Positions 1 through 7,220 are shown, numbered from the stretch's first letter. The stretch: 7,527 bases of DNA from Sulfurovum sp. (GCA_015661535.1 DQVY01000047.1:1-7527), one strand, 5' to 3'. Notes: a model not told the origin generated them from the sequence alone. Numbers and translations: made by a program.

Positions 1-2
1 AT

Positions 3-1073
3 GGTATGGGACCAGCAGCATCAAAAGCTTACTATTCTGAAAGCCCACTTTCAATTGGTGGATACGGTGAAGCATTTTATGCAAATCCAGACAACGGTGA
101 TGATTTTACAGATATTTACAGATTTATTACGTACTTTGGGTATAAATTTAACGATTGGATTGTATTGAATGCTGAAATAGAATTTGAACATGGTGCAGAC
201 GCTGGAAAAGGTGGAGCAGTTGTTGTTGAGTTTTTATACCTAGATTTTTTACTTTCAGATGCATTTAGTTTAAGAGTAGGGAACGTACTTGCTCCAATGG
301 GACTTATTAACCTTAGACACGAACCAACATTGTTTAACACAGTTCAAAGACCAGAGATTGAAAGACAACTCATTCCATCAACTTGGCATGAAAATGGGGT
401 ACTTGCATATGGTAAATTTGAAGATATCGGTATTGAGTATACTGCGGGTATGATTAATGCACTTAATGTAAACAATTCTAAAATCACAACACCTAAAAGT
501 GGTTGGATTAGATCTGGAAGAGTGGGTACATCAAAAAATGGTTCATTTACACCAGCAGTTATTGGTCGTGTTGACTATACAGGTATTAATGGTTTAATGG
601 CAGGGGTATCTGCGTATTATGGTTCTGCTTCCAATACAAAAGTGGATGCTGATGATATTAATGGAGCAAGTACAACAATGTTTGACATCCATGCAAGATA
701 CGAAAATGGACCTTTTGCAGCTTACGGACTTTACACGCAAAGTACTGTTGATGGCGCAGAGAAACTAGGAACTAATGTTGCTGACAAAGCAAGTGGTTAC
801 TACGGGAACATCTCTTATGACATTGGGTCTTTAATAGGTCTTGATTACAAAATGCCAATTTTTGCACAGTATGAAAACTGGAATTCAGTAGAAGGCATTG
901 CAAACCAAACAGACCTTACACTAAATACATCTGACTTTGAGGTAGAAACTACTACAATTGGTTTAAACTTTTTCCCAGCAGACCAAGTGGTACTTAAACT
1001 TGATTATGAAATGAATGATGATTTTAATGGTGAGCAAAACACAATCTCATTTGGACTTGGTTTTATATTCTAA
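3..1073 (+). CDS. Outer-membrane beta-barrel porin (OprO/OprP-like), 5' end missing
   Basis: The reading frame is open to the left edge, and the first in-frame ATG (base 6) has no signal peptide behind it. The true start and export signal therefore probably lie just outside the window, and the ATG at base 1 is out of frame. The visible 355 residues look like a porin: alternating polar/aromatic beta strands, an N-terminal SIGGYGEAFY strand, an EIEFEHG segment, the block APMGLINLRHEPTLF followed by RPEIERQLIPSTWHENG, and a C-terminal GLGFIF ending in Phe, the usual barrel-assembly signal. I recognise this pattern from a widespread family of Gram-negative porin-like proteins. The substrate is unknown; phosphate selectivity should not be assumed. 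The gene ends 6 bases before the FMN-binding gene, so the two are probably co-transcribed and the barrel may serve the downstream redox proteins. The family call is fairly sure, the role is not. Confidence 0.8.
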   Translation, partial: GMGPAASKAYYSESPLSIGGYGEAFYANPDNGDDFTDIYRFITYFGYKFNDWIVLNAEIEFEHGADAGKGGAVVVEFLYLDFLLSDAFSLRVGNVLAPMGLINLRHEPTLFNTVQRPEIERQLIPSTWHENGVLAYGKFEDIGIEYTAGMINALNVNNSKITTPKSGWIRSGRVGTSKNGSFTPAVIGRVDYTGINGLMAGVSAYYGSASNTKVDADDINGASTTMFDIHARYENGPFAAYGLYTQSTVDGAEKLGTNVADKASGYYGNISYDIGSLIGLDYKMPIFAQYENWNSVEGIANQTDLTLNTSDFEVETTTIGLNFFPADQVVLKLDYEMNDDFNGEQNTISFGLGFIF

Positions 1074-1079
1074 TATCGG

Positions 1080-1616
1080 ATGAACAAAATGTATAAACTT
1101 TTTACATCGTTACTCTTTGGGATCTTGCTATCCCAAAGCAGTATGGCAAAAAACTTTTTAAGTCTTGACGAAGCAGTACATGCCTCTTTCCCCTCTGGAA
1201 CAAAGATGGAAAAACACAGTCTTATTTTAAGTAAAAAACAATTTTCCCAAATACAAAAAAAAGCAAAAGCAAAAGTAGATACAAAAGTGTATCGCTATTA
1301 TACCTTGAGGCATAAAGGAAAAACGATTGGCTTTGCTATCCTTGAATTTCGGAAAGTTCGTACGAAAAAAGCGACGGTACTGTATGGTTTTGACATGAAA
1401 GGCACACTTAAATTTACAGAGATCATGGCTTTTGGTGAAGCGCCAGAGTGGGTACCTTCTAAAACATGGATGTCTCAACTGCAAAACAAAGGTAAAAGTG
1501 CAGCACTACACATAGGAAAAGACATTCCTACCATTTCAGGTGCTACACTTTCTGCACGTTGCGTGAGTGAAGGGGCAAGAGTTGCACGTGCCATTTACGA
1601 GACAGTGTTAAAGTAA
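1080..1616 (+). CDS. Secreted FMN-binding-domain protein, likely covalently flavinylated
   Basis: This is a 178-residue protein with a signal peptide: a basic start, hydrophobic residues about 7-18, and likely cleavage after SSMA at residue 23. The C-terminal half resembles the FMN_bind domain (NqrC/RnfG C-terminal type): GFAILEFRK (84-92), a strand-rich middle, then TISGATLSAR at 151-160. In this family ApbE attaches FMN through a phosphoester bond to the Thr of the SGAT motif, here Thr156. An apbE gene lies nearby on the opposite strand, which supports modification. The Asp usual six residues before that Thr is Pro150 here; Asp148 is close. Residues 52-72 are very lysine-rich. The first ATG has almost no Shine-Dalgarno; Met4 (base 1089) has a GGA eight bases upstream and keeps the signal peptide, so it is an alternative start. 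The protein probably carries electrons in the periplasm; partners are unknown. Confidence 0.85.
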   Translation: MNKMYKLFTSLLFGILLSQSSMAKNFLSLDEAVHASFPSGTKMEKHSLILSKKQFSQIQKKAKAKVDTKVYRYYTLRHKGKTIGFAILEFRKVRTKKATVLYGFDMKGTLKFTEIMAFGEAPEWVPSKTWMSQLQNKGKSAALHIGKDIPTISGATLSARCVSEGARVARAIYETVLK

Positions 1617-1620
1617 GTCT

Positions 1621-2079
1621 ATGAAGTTTTTAGTCACCAAAGAGTTAAGTCAAAACAGGCTTTTACGTTTACAAGTTTTATGGTTAACTGCTATTTTAGT
1701 ACTTTTTCTTCTTACAGATGTTGTCTTGCATCATTATAAAATAGGCTTAACTCCCTCTTTAGCTCTTGAAAATATCTTAGGCAATGAAGAAGCATTTATA
1801 GAACCCATACTTTTTTCTGTACTTTTGGAAAATATACATATAGATCTTTTCATTTCTATGATCACGCTGATGTTATTGGTGGTCATTTTTATTCGGGTGG
1901 TGAATAAACGTAAAAATAAGTTGATACACGTGGCTTTTCTTTCTGCGGTACTGGCACCATTATGTTTACTCTTGGGCTATTTTTATGGGGCAGCATTTAT
2001 ATACTTATGGATAGCATTTTTTATACTATGGCATTTGACAGCTTTGTATTTTGCATTTAGTATATTTAGGAAACTTTAA
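1621..2079 (+). CDS. Small four-helix inner-membrane protein, unrecognised family (protein A)
   Basis: I do not recognise this 152-residue protein by family. It shows four probable membrane helices at about 18-36, 72-92, 102-121 and 124-147, with a basic cytoplasmic-looking loop VNKRKNK (94-100) between helices 2 and 3. A loop of about 35 residues between helices 1 and 2 carries His37, His38 and several Glu/Asp, and probably faces the periplasm. Other histidines are His73, His103 and His138. The gene starts 4 bases after the FMN-binding gene and its stop overlaps the next start (TAATG), so translation is probably coupled. The spacing GL...LLE...LF around residues 42-77 resembles the next gene product, hinting at common descent. 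By context it could anchor the periplasmic flavoprotein or link it to the quinone pool; nothing in the sequence proves this. Confidence 0.8.
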   Translation: MKFLVTKELSQNRLLRLQVLWLTAILVLFLLTDVVLHHYKIGLTPSLALENILGNEEAFIEPILFSVLLENIHIDLFISMITLMLLVVIFIRVVNKRKNKLIHVAFLSAVLAPLCLLLGYFYGAAFIYLWIAFFILWHLTALYFAFSIFRKL

Positions 2080-2489
2080 TGCCTCAGTATGGACTTGCCC
2101 TTCGTTATTTTTTCCTGATGAGCACTTTGGTTTTACTTTCAGGTCTATGGATGTTTGTAGCAAATACATCTTTGGGATTAGAAGAGACAAGTGCGTATTA
2201 TGCGCCCAAATCATTTTATGGTTTATTGGAGACAGTAAGTCCACACCTGTTTTCAATGGGTGTACTTATTTTTATACTGACACATTTTTTTGCCATTGTA
2301 TCAGGTGTGGCACATGAAAAGTTTTCTCTTTTTTCAACACTCTTTTTTATGGTGATGCTTGTTGCCAATGTTTCAGGGTTTTTCATTACTGATAGCAGTA
2401 TCTTTTTTACACTTTTAAAGTTATTGAGTACTTTAATGTTTAGCCTTTTTTCATTTTATGCGCTCTACAAACTTTTCAAGATTACCTGA
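2079..2489 (+). CDS. Small four-helix inner-membrane protein, unrecognised family (protein B)
   Basis: This 136-residue protein has four probable membrane helices at about 9-28, 57-76, 83-103 and 108-131. A loop at 29-55 holds SLGLEETSAYYAPKSFYGLL and leads into LLETVSPHLFSMG. Histidines are His56 and His69, thirteen residues apart on helix 2, and His79. The ATG shares one base with the stop of the preceding gene, and an AGGA about seven bases upstream (2068-2071) is a good ribosome site. The overall plan (helix, periplasmic loop with GL then LLE, helix starting near HLF, then a two-helix hairpin) resembles protein A, so the two may be paralogues or subunits of one complex. The last 39 bases overlap the end of the convergent apbE gene. 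No enzymatic motif is visible and the family is unknown to me; a structural or redox-anchor role is inferred from operon context only. Confidence 0.8.
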   Translation: MPQYGLALRYFFLMSTLVLLSGLWMFVANTSLGLEETSAYYAPKSFYGLLETVSPHLFSMGVLIFILTHFFAIVSGVAHEKFSLFSTLFFMVMLVANVSGFFITDSSIFFTLLKLLSTLMFSLFSFYALYKLFKIT

Positions 2490-3374
2490 TATCTCTTCCC
2501 CTGTAGGCGTGATGAGTACATAGCCAAATCGTTTTTGATTTTTAACGAACTTTAGGGCTTCCTTTTTTGGCATACTGGCAATAGCTGTTGCCATCACATC
2601 ACAAAGTGTATTGTTGGCTTGTGTAAAGATACTTACAGATACAAAAGAACGTCCCTGACTTCTACTTTTTGGATTGATGAGGTGGTGATTTTTCTGTGTA
2701 CCCACATAACGTCTGTATGTTCCCGAGGTAGAGATGGAGAGTTGGGGTATTCTGCTTGTCAGTTTTGCAAATGTTTGTTCTGAAAAAGGAGATTGTAGTT
2801 CAAAGGCACATATATCTAAGCAACGTATATCACCAGAAAGAGCTATGACACCTTGGGTAATATTTTGTGCTTCTAAAAAGTCTGCTACTTTATCGACTGC
2901 ATATCCTTTTCCCATACCACCCAAGTCTATAGTAATGTCTTTCTCTGTTGTAATGGAACTTGTGTTTATTTTTATAGCATCTATGTTGAGTTTGGCTTGC
3001 TGTAAAGCTTCAGAACTAGGCACAGAATTATTTTCTTCCCCAAAATGGTACAAATTTTTGGAGATAGACCCTATGGTAATATCAAAGTAGCCATGGGTAT
3101 CTTTGTAATACTGTTTGGAAAGTCTAATGGCTTCTGAAAGTCTTGCATGAAAGGGTACAGTGTGTTTCTGGTTTAGCTGATAGACAAGATGCGGACTATA
3201 GCTGGAAAGTTCTTCTTCAATATGATGGATAAGTGCAAAAGAATCTGAGATTTGTTGATTGTATGGTGCAGGAAGTGTAATGTGTACAAAGGTACCCATA
3301 AGTGCCTGTGTACGGGTATACATCTCTTGGGAAAACAAGAAGAGGGGAAGTATTAAAAGGTAAAAAAACTGCAT
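2451..3374 (-). CDS. apbE: FAD:protein FMN transferase, ApbE family, probably periplasmic
   Basis: ApbE enzymes use FAD and Mg2+ to transfer FMN onto a Thr or Ser of target proteins, releasing AMP. The 307 residues contain the family blocks in order: MGTF (26-29), GYFDITIG (95-102), DLGGMGKGYAVD (150-161), a GD pair (181-182), STSGTYRRY (215-223), HHLINPKS (230-237) and CDVMATAIASM (258-268), in which Asp259 and Thr263 match the usual metal-binding pair. Residues 2-15 are hydrophobic, consistent with a signal peptide or N-terminal anchor; no lipobox Cys follows, so this is not an obvious lipoprotein. The likely target is the FMN-binding protein at 1080-1616. Its ATG overlaps the stop of the upstream thioredoxin-domain gene (TAATG on this strand), so it is the second gene of an operon. 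Cys185 and Cys189 form a CxxxC pair after the GD motif, which I do not recall as a family feature. Confidence 0.93.
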   Translation of the reverse strand: MQFFYLLILPLFLFSQEMYTRTQALMGTFVHITLPAPYNQQISDSFALIHHIEEELSSYSPHLVYQLNQKHTVPFHARLSEAIRLSKQYYKDTHGYFDITIGSISKNLYHFGEENNSVPSSEALQQAKLNIDAIKINTSSITTEKDITIDLGGMGKGYAVDKVADFLEAQNITQGVIALSGDIRCLDICAFELQSPFSEQTFAKLTSRIPQLSISTSGTYRRYVGTQKNHHLINPKSRSQGRSFVSVSIFTQANNTLCDVMATAIASMPKKEALKFVKNQKRFGYVLITPTGEEISGNLEKFVERIK

Positions 3375-5305
3375 TATCTTTTCTCTAAAACCTCAATCAC
3401 CCCGGCAAAATCTTTCTCATGTCCAAAACAGCTGTTTGAGTTACAGATCATAAAACCATCATTGGTGTCGCCTTTAAATAGACTGAACGGATGTGGCAGG
3501 CTATCGATGTTTTCGATGTGGGCTTTGAGTTTTTCTTCCTTGGCTTTGATGATGACATCATCTTTTAGGTAGCGTATGACCATGCGTGTCATACGTGGTG
3601 TGGAGATGGGCTGGCGCATGACATCATAGGAGTAGATCTCCAGGGTTTTAAAGACAAACTTCTTGTATACAACGTCTACCAAAGAGGAGATGCTGTAGAG
3701 TGCAGAGAGCATGGTCGAGACAGAAGAGGGGTAAGAGCTGTCAAAGATGTCTGCATTGGTCTCAAACTCCCCGCGGCTGAACTTCCATTTGCCTTTGTCA
3801 AAGTATTTTTCTATGGCATTGTTGGCTAGTTTGGTCGCGGTAATGAGATAAACTTCATTGAGTGTACTCTCATAGGCTTCTATGAGCGTGTCAGTGAGGT
3901 AAGCAAAGTCTTCTAAAAAGGCTTTAATTTTAGGCTTTTTACCTATGAGGGTAGAGTGGTAAAGTTCAGAGTTTATATACATACTTTGCAGCAGTGAATC
4001 GAGTGAGCTTATGGCAGGTTTGAGGTATGTTTTGTCTACACGTGCTGCTTTAAAAAGAGACTTTATCATCATGGCGTTCCATGACACGATAACCTTCTTG
4101 TCTATGAAAGGATAGAGACGTTTTTCTCTGCGTTTACGCAGTGCTTCAAGCGCTTCTTCATAGTAAGGAATGTCTGGATGGGTAGGGTCCTCCACACGGA
4201 CAATGTTTTTCCCCTCAAAGTTCCCCTCTTTGCTGATGTGCAGTGCTTTGGCTAATTTCTCATATGCTTTGGCCGGTATGCCCGCTTTCTCAAAAGATTT
4301 GAGTGCTTTTTCATAGGTATAGACAAAGTATTTTCCCTCTTCACCTTCTGTATCTGCGTCGGAAGCAGAGTAAAAGAGCCCCTCTTCAGCCATTTTTTCG
4401 AGCATAAAATCCAGTGTCTCAAAAGCCACTTCTTTATAGAAGTCATTGCCGCTTACATGATAAGCTTTGAGGTAGACTTCTGAGAGCAGGGCATTGTCAT
4501 AGGTCATTTTCTCAAAGTGGGGTACCAGCCATTCATTGTCCGTAGAGTAGCGGCAAAAACCACCCTCTACCAAGTCACGAAGACCCCCCTTTGCCATGGA
4601 AGAAAGTGAAAGAAGTGCCATGTTTAAGGTCTCTTTGTCTCCGGTGATCTTGTAGACATCCAAAAGCAGATCAAGGGTTGAGGCCTGCGGGAATTTAGGG
4701 GCTTTGTTGAAACCGCCATTTTGGTTGTCAAAGAGTTGTTTGGCCTGGTCACTCACACGGTTAATAATACTCTGATCCAGTTTGGTAGCCTGTATCTTGT
4801 CTTCTTTAGGGTCTAAAAAACGAAGTATCTCATCGGCTTTTTCATTGAGCAGCAGTTTTTCATTTTTGTATTTGTCTGCGATCACTTCCAGCAAAGAGGA
4901 GAAGCTCATCATGCCATACCGTGGTTCAGGCGGTATGTAGGTAGCAGAGTAAAAAGGTTTTTGTTCTTGTGTGAGAAAGATGGAAGTTGGCCACCCTCCG
5001 GGTCGTTGGTTCATGAGTTGGTAGACTTCCTGGAAATGTTTGTCAATGTCAGGACGCTCTTCACGGTCTACCTTGATTGCTATGAAGTGTTTGTTGAGTA
5101 TGGCAGCTGTGGTTTCATCTTCAAAAGATTCATGCTCCATCACGTGACACCAGTGGCAAGAGCTGTAACCGATACTAAGAAAGATGGCTTTATTCTCTTT
5201 TTTTGCTTTTGCAAACGCTTCGTCACCCCAAGGGTACCAGTCTACAGGATTATCAGCGTGTTGCTGTAAGTAGGGAGAGTGTTCATTTTTGAGGTGATTC
5301 GCCAT
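3374..5305 (-). CDS. DUF255/YyaL-type thioredoxin-domain protein
   Basis: This is a full-length 643-residue member of the DUF255 family (bacterial YyaL, animal SPATA20). The N-terminal thioredoxin-like domain (about 1-165) has the signature NEHSPYLQQHADNPVDWYPW (8-27), the redox motif CHWC at Cys50/Cys53 and GGWP at 103-106 holding the likely cis-Pro. The rest resembles the helical barrel of six-hairpin glycosidases and epimerases, with hallmark blocks NGGFNKAPKFP (196-206), VPHFEKMTYDNA (261-272), SDADTEGEEGKYF (315-327) and KKVIVSWNAMMI (403-414). Two further cysteines near the C-terminus (621, 626) are at the usual family position. There is no signal peptide, so it should be cytoplasmic. 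The biochemical role of the family is not settled. Start choice is supported by AAAGG six bases before the ATG. It is the first gene of an operon with apbE and divergent from dsbD. It is visibly less AT-rich than the membrane-protein genes. Confidence 0.93.
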   Translation of the reverse strand: MANHLKNEHSPYLQQHADNPVDWYPWGDEAFAKAKKENKAIFLSIGYSSCHWCHVMEHESFEDETTAAILNKHFIAIKVDREERPDIDKHFQEVYQLMNQRPGGWPTSIFLTQEQKPFYSATYIPPEPRYGMMSFSSLLEVIADKYKNEKLLLNEKADEILRFLDPKEDKIQATKLDQSIINRVSDQAKQLFDNQNGGFNKAPKFPQASTLDLLLDVYKITGDKETLNMALLSLSSMAKGGLRDLVEGGFCRYSTDNEWLVPHFEKMTYDNALLSEVYLKAYHVSGNDFYKEVAFETLDFMLEKMAEEGLFYSASDADTEGEEGKYFVYTYEKALKSFEKAGIPAKAYEKLAKALHISKEGNFEGKNIVRVEDPTHPDIPYYEEALEALRKRREKRLYPFIDKKVIVSWNAMMIKSLFKAARVDKTYLKPAISSLDSLLQSMYINSELYHSTLIGKKPKIKAFLEDFAYLTDTLIEAYESTLNEVYLITATKLANNAIEKYFDKGKWKFSRGEFETNADIFDSSYPSSVSTMLSALYSISSLVDVVYKKFVFKTLEIYSYDVMRQPISTPRMTRMVIRYLKDDVIIKAKEEKLKAHIENIDSLPHPFSLFKGDTNDGFMICNSNSCFGHEKDFAGVIEVLEKR

Positions 5306-5424
5306 TTTTAACCTTTAATGTCATACTTGTTTAATCTTTATTATTTAACTTTGGTTACTATTACACAGCTTATACACGTATAGTACTATAGAATAGTATA
5401 AATTTAAAGATATAAAGAGAGAAA
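5306..5424. promoter_or_regulatory. Divergent promoter region between the DUF255-apbE operon and dsbD
   Basis: These 119 very AT-rich bases separate two divergent start codons and must hold both promoters unless transcription enters from elsewhere. For dsbD, TATAAA at 5397-5402 is a candidate -10 box that would give a leader of about 16 bases, followed by an AAAGAGAG ribosome site (5415-5422). No good -35 is seen at the usual distance, which is common in Campylobacterota. For the minus strand, TATAAG reading 5374 to 5369 is a weaker -10 candidate, and AAAGG (5316-5312) is the ribosome site of the DUF255 gene. Both assignments are by eye. Confidence 0.55.
5371..5398. repeat. Overlapping palindromes, possible operator
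   Basis: Three nested inverted repeats are readable: TATAC-AC-GTATA (5371-5382), the perfect 12-base palindrome TATAGTACTATA (5379-5390), and TACTAT-AGA-ATAGTA (5384-5398). The unit ATAGTA recurs in direct orientation at 5380 and 5393, thirteen bases apart. Their position over the candidate -10 region of dsbD suits a repressor or activator site. In such AT-rich DNA some palindromy is expected by chance, so the operator call is tentative. Confidence 0.35.
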
Positions 5425-7209
5425 ATGCATAATTTAACCAAAAAGTTACTCTTAACGCTACTCCTGTTTAGCACTTTTTTAAGTGCAGGATTTGAAAGTG
5501 CACTCAAAAAACAGAAATTCTTGACACCTGAAGAAGCATTTCAGGTCTCTGCCGTACTGAAAGATGGTGTGATCGAAACAAAGGTCATCATAGGAGATAA
5601 GATCCATATTTATGATGACGATACTTTGCATTATCGCATTACCTCACCGAAAAAAGTAGAACTCTCAGTACAAAAACCTGCTTCCCATGATTTTGACGGT
5701 GATAAAGTGTTTGAAAAAGAACTGATCGTAAACATCCCGGTAAAAGATATTGAAGCACAGGTCCAAGGTGATTATACCCTTGAGATAGAACTATTAGGAT
5801 GTTCTGACAAAGGTATCTGTTATCAGCCGATCATTAAATCATTTGATTTTAAAGGTAAAGAACTTGGACTGGTTGACAAAATATCTTCTATGCTTAAAGA
5901 GGGAAATACAGCTAAGATTGCCGATATACTTGTCAATGAGAGTTCGGTCTTTATTTTACTTCTTTTCTTTATATTTGGTCTTCTTCTGGCACTTACACCT
6001 TGTATCTTCCCTATGATTCCTATTTTGTCTTCTATTATCGTTTCCCAACAGGGAGGAGATGAAAAACCCTCTGTAGCCCAGGCATTTTTCACCTCTTTGG
6101 TTTATGTACTTTCAATGGCATTGACCTATACGGTAGTGGGTGTCATTGCCGGTTTATTGGGTGCTGACATTCAAACAGCCATGCAAAACCCTTGGGTCTT
6201 GACCCTTTTTGCTGCGATGTTTGTCGCACTTGCCTTTTCACTCTTTGGCTATTATGAGATCGCATTGCCTGCTTCATGGCAGTCTAAGTTGACCAAAGCA
6301 AGTGACGATGCACAGGGAAAAGGTATTGTCGGTACAGCCATTATGGGACTTTTGTCTGCACTCATTGTGGGACCTTGTGTAGCACCTCCATTGGGTGGTG
6401 CAGTACTTTTCATTTCTCATACAGGAGATGCTTTTTTAGGTGGTGCGGCACTCTTTGTTATGAGCCTGGGTATGGGTATGCCGCTACTGCTTGTGGGTAT
6501 AGGTGCGGGTAAATTTATGCCTAAGCCTGGCGGCTGGATGACCGTAGTCTCCCAAGTCTTTGGTGTGATGATGCTGGGGCTTGGTATCTTTATGTTAAGT
6601 CGTATCTTACCAGACAGTTTAACCCTCATTTTATGGGCACTGCTCTTTATGGGCTCAGCACTCTATATGGGTGTTTTTGACAACAGCAGTGACAGCAAAG
6701 GTGCAGCTAAACTCTTTAAATTGCTGGCGCTTGTACTGATGCTTTGGGGTGCTTCATTGTTCATCGGTGCTATTTCGGGGGCCAGCTCAATGTTGCGTCC
6801 ATTTGAAAAATTCACTACAGGATTGATGGTGACATCTGCAGAAACTTCAAAAAATAAAGAAGGGCATCTAGGGTATTCTGTCGAGCGTCTTATGAAGGAA
6901 GTGAAAGATTCAGATAAGCCGGTGGTAGTAGACTTTGGTAAAGACTCATGTACGGCATGTACGGAGCTTGATGAGATCACTTTTCCTCACCCTTTGGTAA
7001 AAGAACAGTTAAAAAACTTCACTTTCATTAAAGTAGACCTTACTAAAAATAGTAAGGATGACAAAGCATTACTCAAGAAATTTGAACTTTTCGGTACGCC
7101 AAACATCATCTTTTTTGACAAAGACAATACCTATTTACCTGAAAAAAGTCTCACCGGATTTGTAGGACCAGAAGCATTTGCAAAACATTTGGAAGGTATC
7201 GATAAATAA
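5425..7209 (+). CDS. dsbD: Thiol:disulfide interchange protein DsbD, full length
   Basis: DsbD carries electrons from cytoplasmic thioredoxin across the inner membrane to periplasmic partners such as DsbC/DsbG-type isomerases and the cytochrome c maturation thioredoxin. The 594-residue protein has a signal peptide (1-21, cleavage near LSA), an N-terminal alpha domain with Cys126 and Cys132 in GCSDKGICY, a membrane domain of about eight helices (174-450) with Cys193 in TPCIFP and Cys318 in GPCVAPP, and a C-terminal thioredoxin-like gamma domain with Cys509/Cys512 in DSCTAC and cis-Pro559 in FGTP. All six redox cysteines of the classical three-domain protein are therefore present. The usual Trp before the gamma-domain CxxC is Ser508. 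An AAAGAGAG ribosome site precedes the ATG. It is divergent from the DUF255 thioredoxin-domain gene, suggesting a shared redox theme, and probably ends at the hairpin just downstream. Confidence 0.95.
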   Translation: MHNLTKKLLLTLLLFSTFLSAGFESALKKQKFLTPEEAFQVSAVLKDGVIETKVIIGDKIHIYDDDTLHYRITSPKKVELSVQKPASHDFDGDKVFEKELIVNIPVKDIEAQVQGDYTLEIELLGCSDKGICYQPIIKSFDFKGKELGLVDKISSMLKEGNTAKIADILVNESSVFILLLFFIFGLLLALTPCIFPMIPILSSIIVSQQGGDEKPSVAQAFFTSLVYVLSMALTYTVVGVIAGLLGADIQTAMQNPWVLTLFAAMFVALAFSLFGYYEIALPASWQSKLTKASDDAQGKGIVGTAIMGLLSALIVGPCVAPPLGGAVLFISHTGDAFLGGAALFVMSLGMGMPLLLVGIGAGKFMPKPGGWMTVVSQVFGVMMLGLGIFMLSRILPDSLTLILWALLFMGSALYMGVFDNSSDSKGAAKLFKLLALVLMLWGASLFIGAISGASSMLRPFEKFTTGLMVTSAETSKNKEGHLGYSVERLMKEVKDSDKPVVVDFGKDSCTACTELDEITFPHPLVKEQLKNFTFIKVDLTKNSKDDKALLKKFELFGTPNIIFFDKDNTYLPEKSLTGFVGPEAFAKHLEGIDK

Positions 7210-7220
7210 AAACCAAAGCC

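Noticed and set aside
1..3. ATG at the first base of the window as a gene start
   Set aside because: It is out of frame with the porin and its own frame stops early; the porin frame simply runs in from the left.
1255..1282. A8 tract followed by AAAAGC repeats as a phase-variable site in the FMN-binding gene
   Set aside because: Lysine-rich coding in an AT-rich genome explains it, the tract is short, and the frame is intact.
2051..2317. Plus-strand open frame overlapping both small membrane-protein genes
   Set aside because: Frames A and B each give coherent helices and linked start/stop signals; this third frame has a Cys/Phe-rich composition typical of a shifted frame.
2734..3090. Plus-strand open frame opposite apbE
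   Set aside because: The minus strand encodes a complete ApbE with all family motifs; this frame shows no motif and is its shadow.
4961..5269. Plus-strand open frame opposite the N-terminus of the DUF255 gene
   Set aside because: It is antisense to the highly conserved CHWC region, which constrains the bases; no ribosome site or family likeness.
6663..6980. Minus-strand open frame inside dsbD
   Set aside because: It is a shadow of a clearly coding gene with no plausible protein features.
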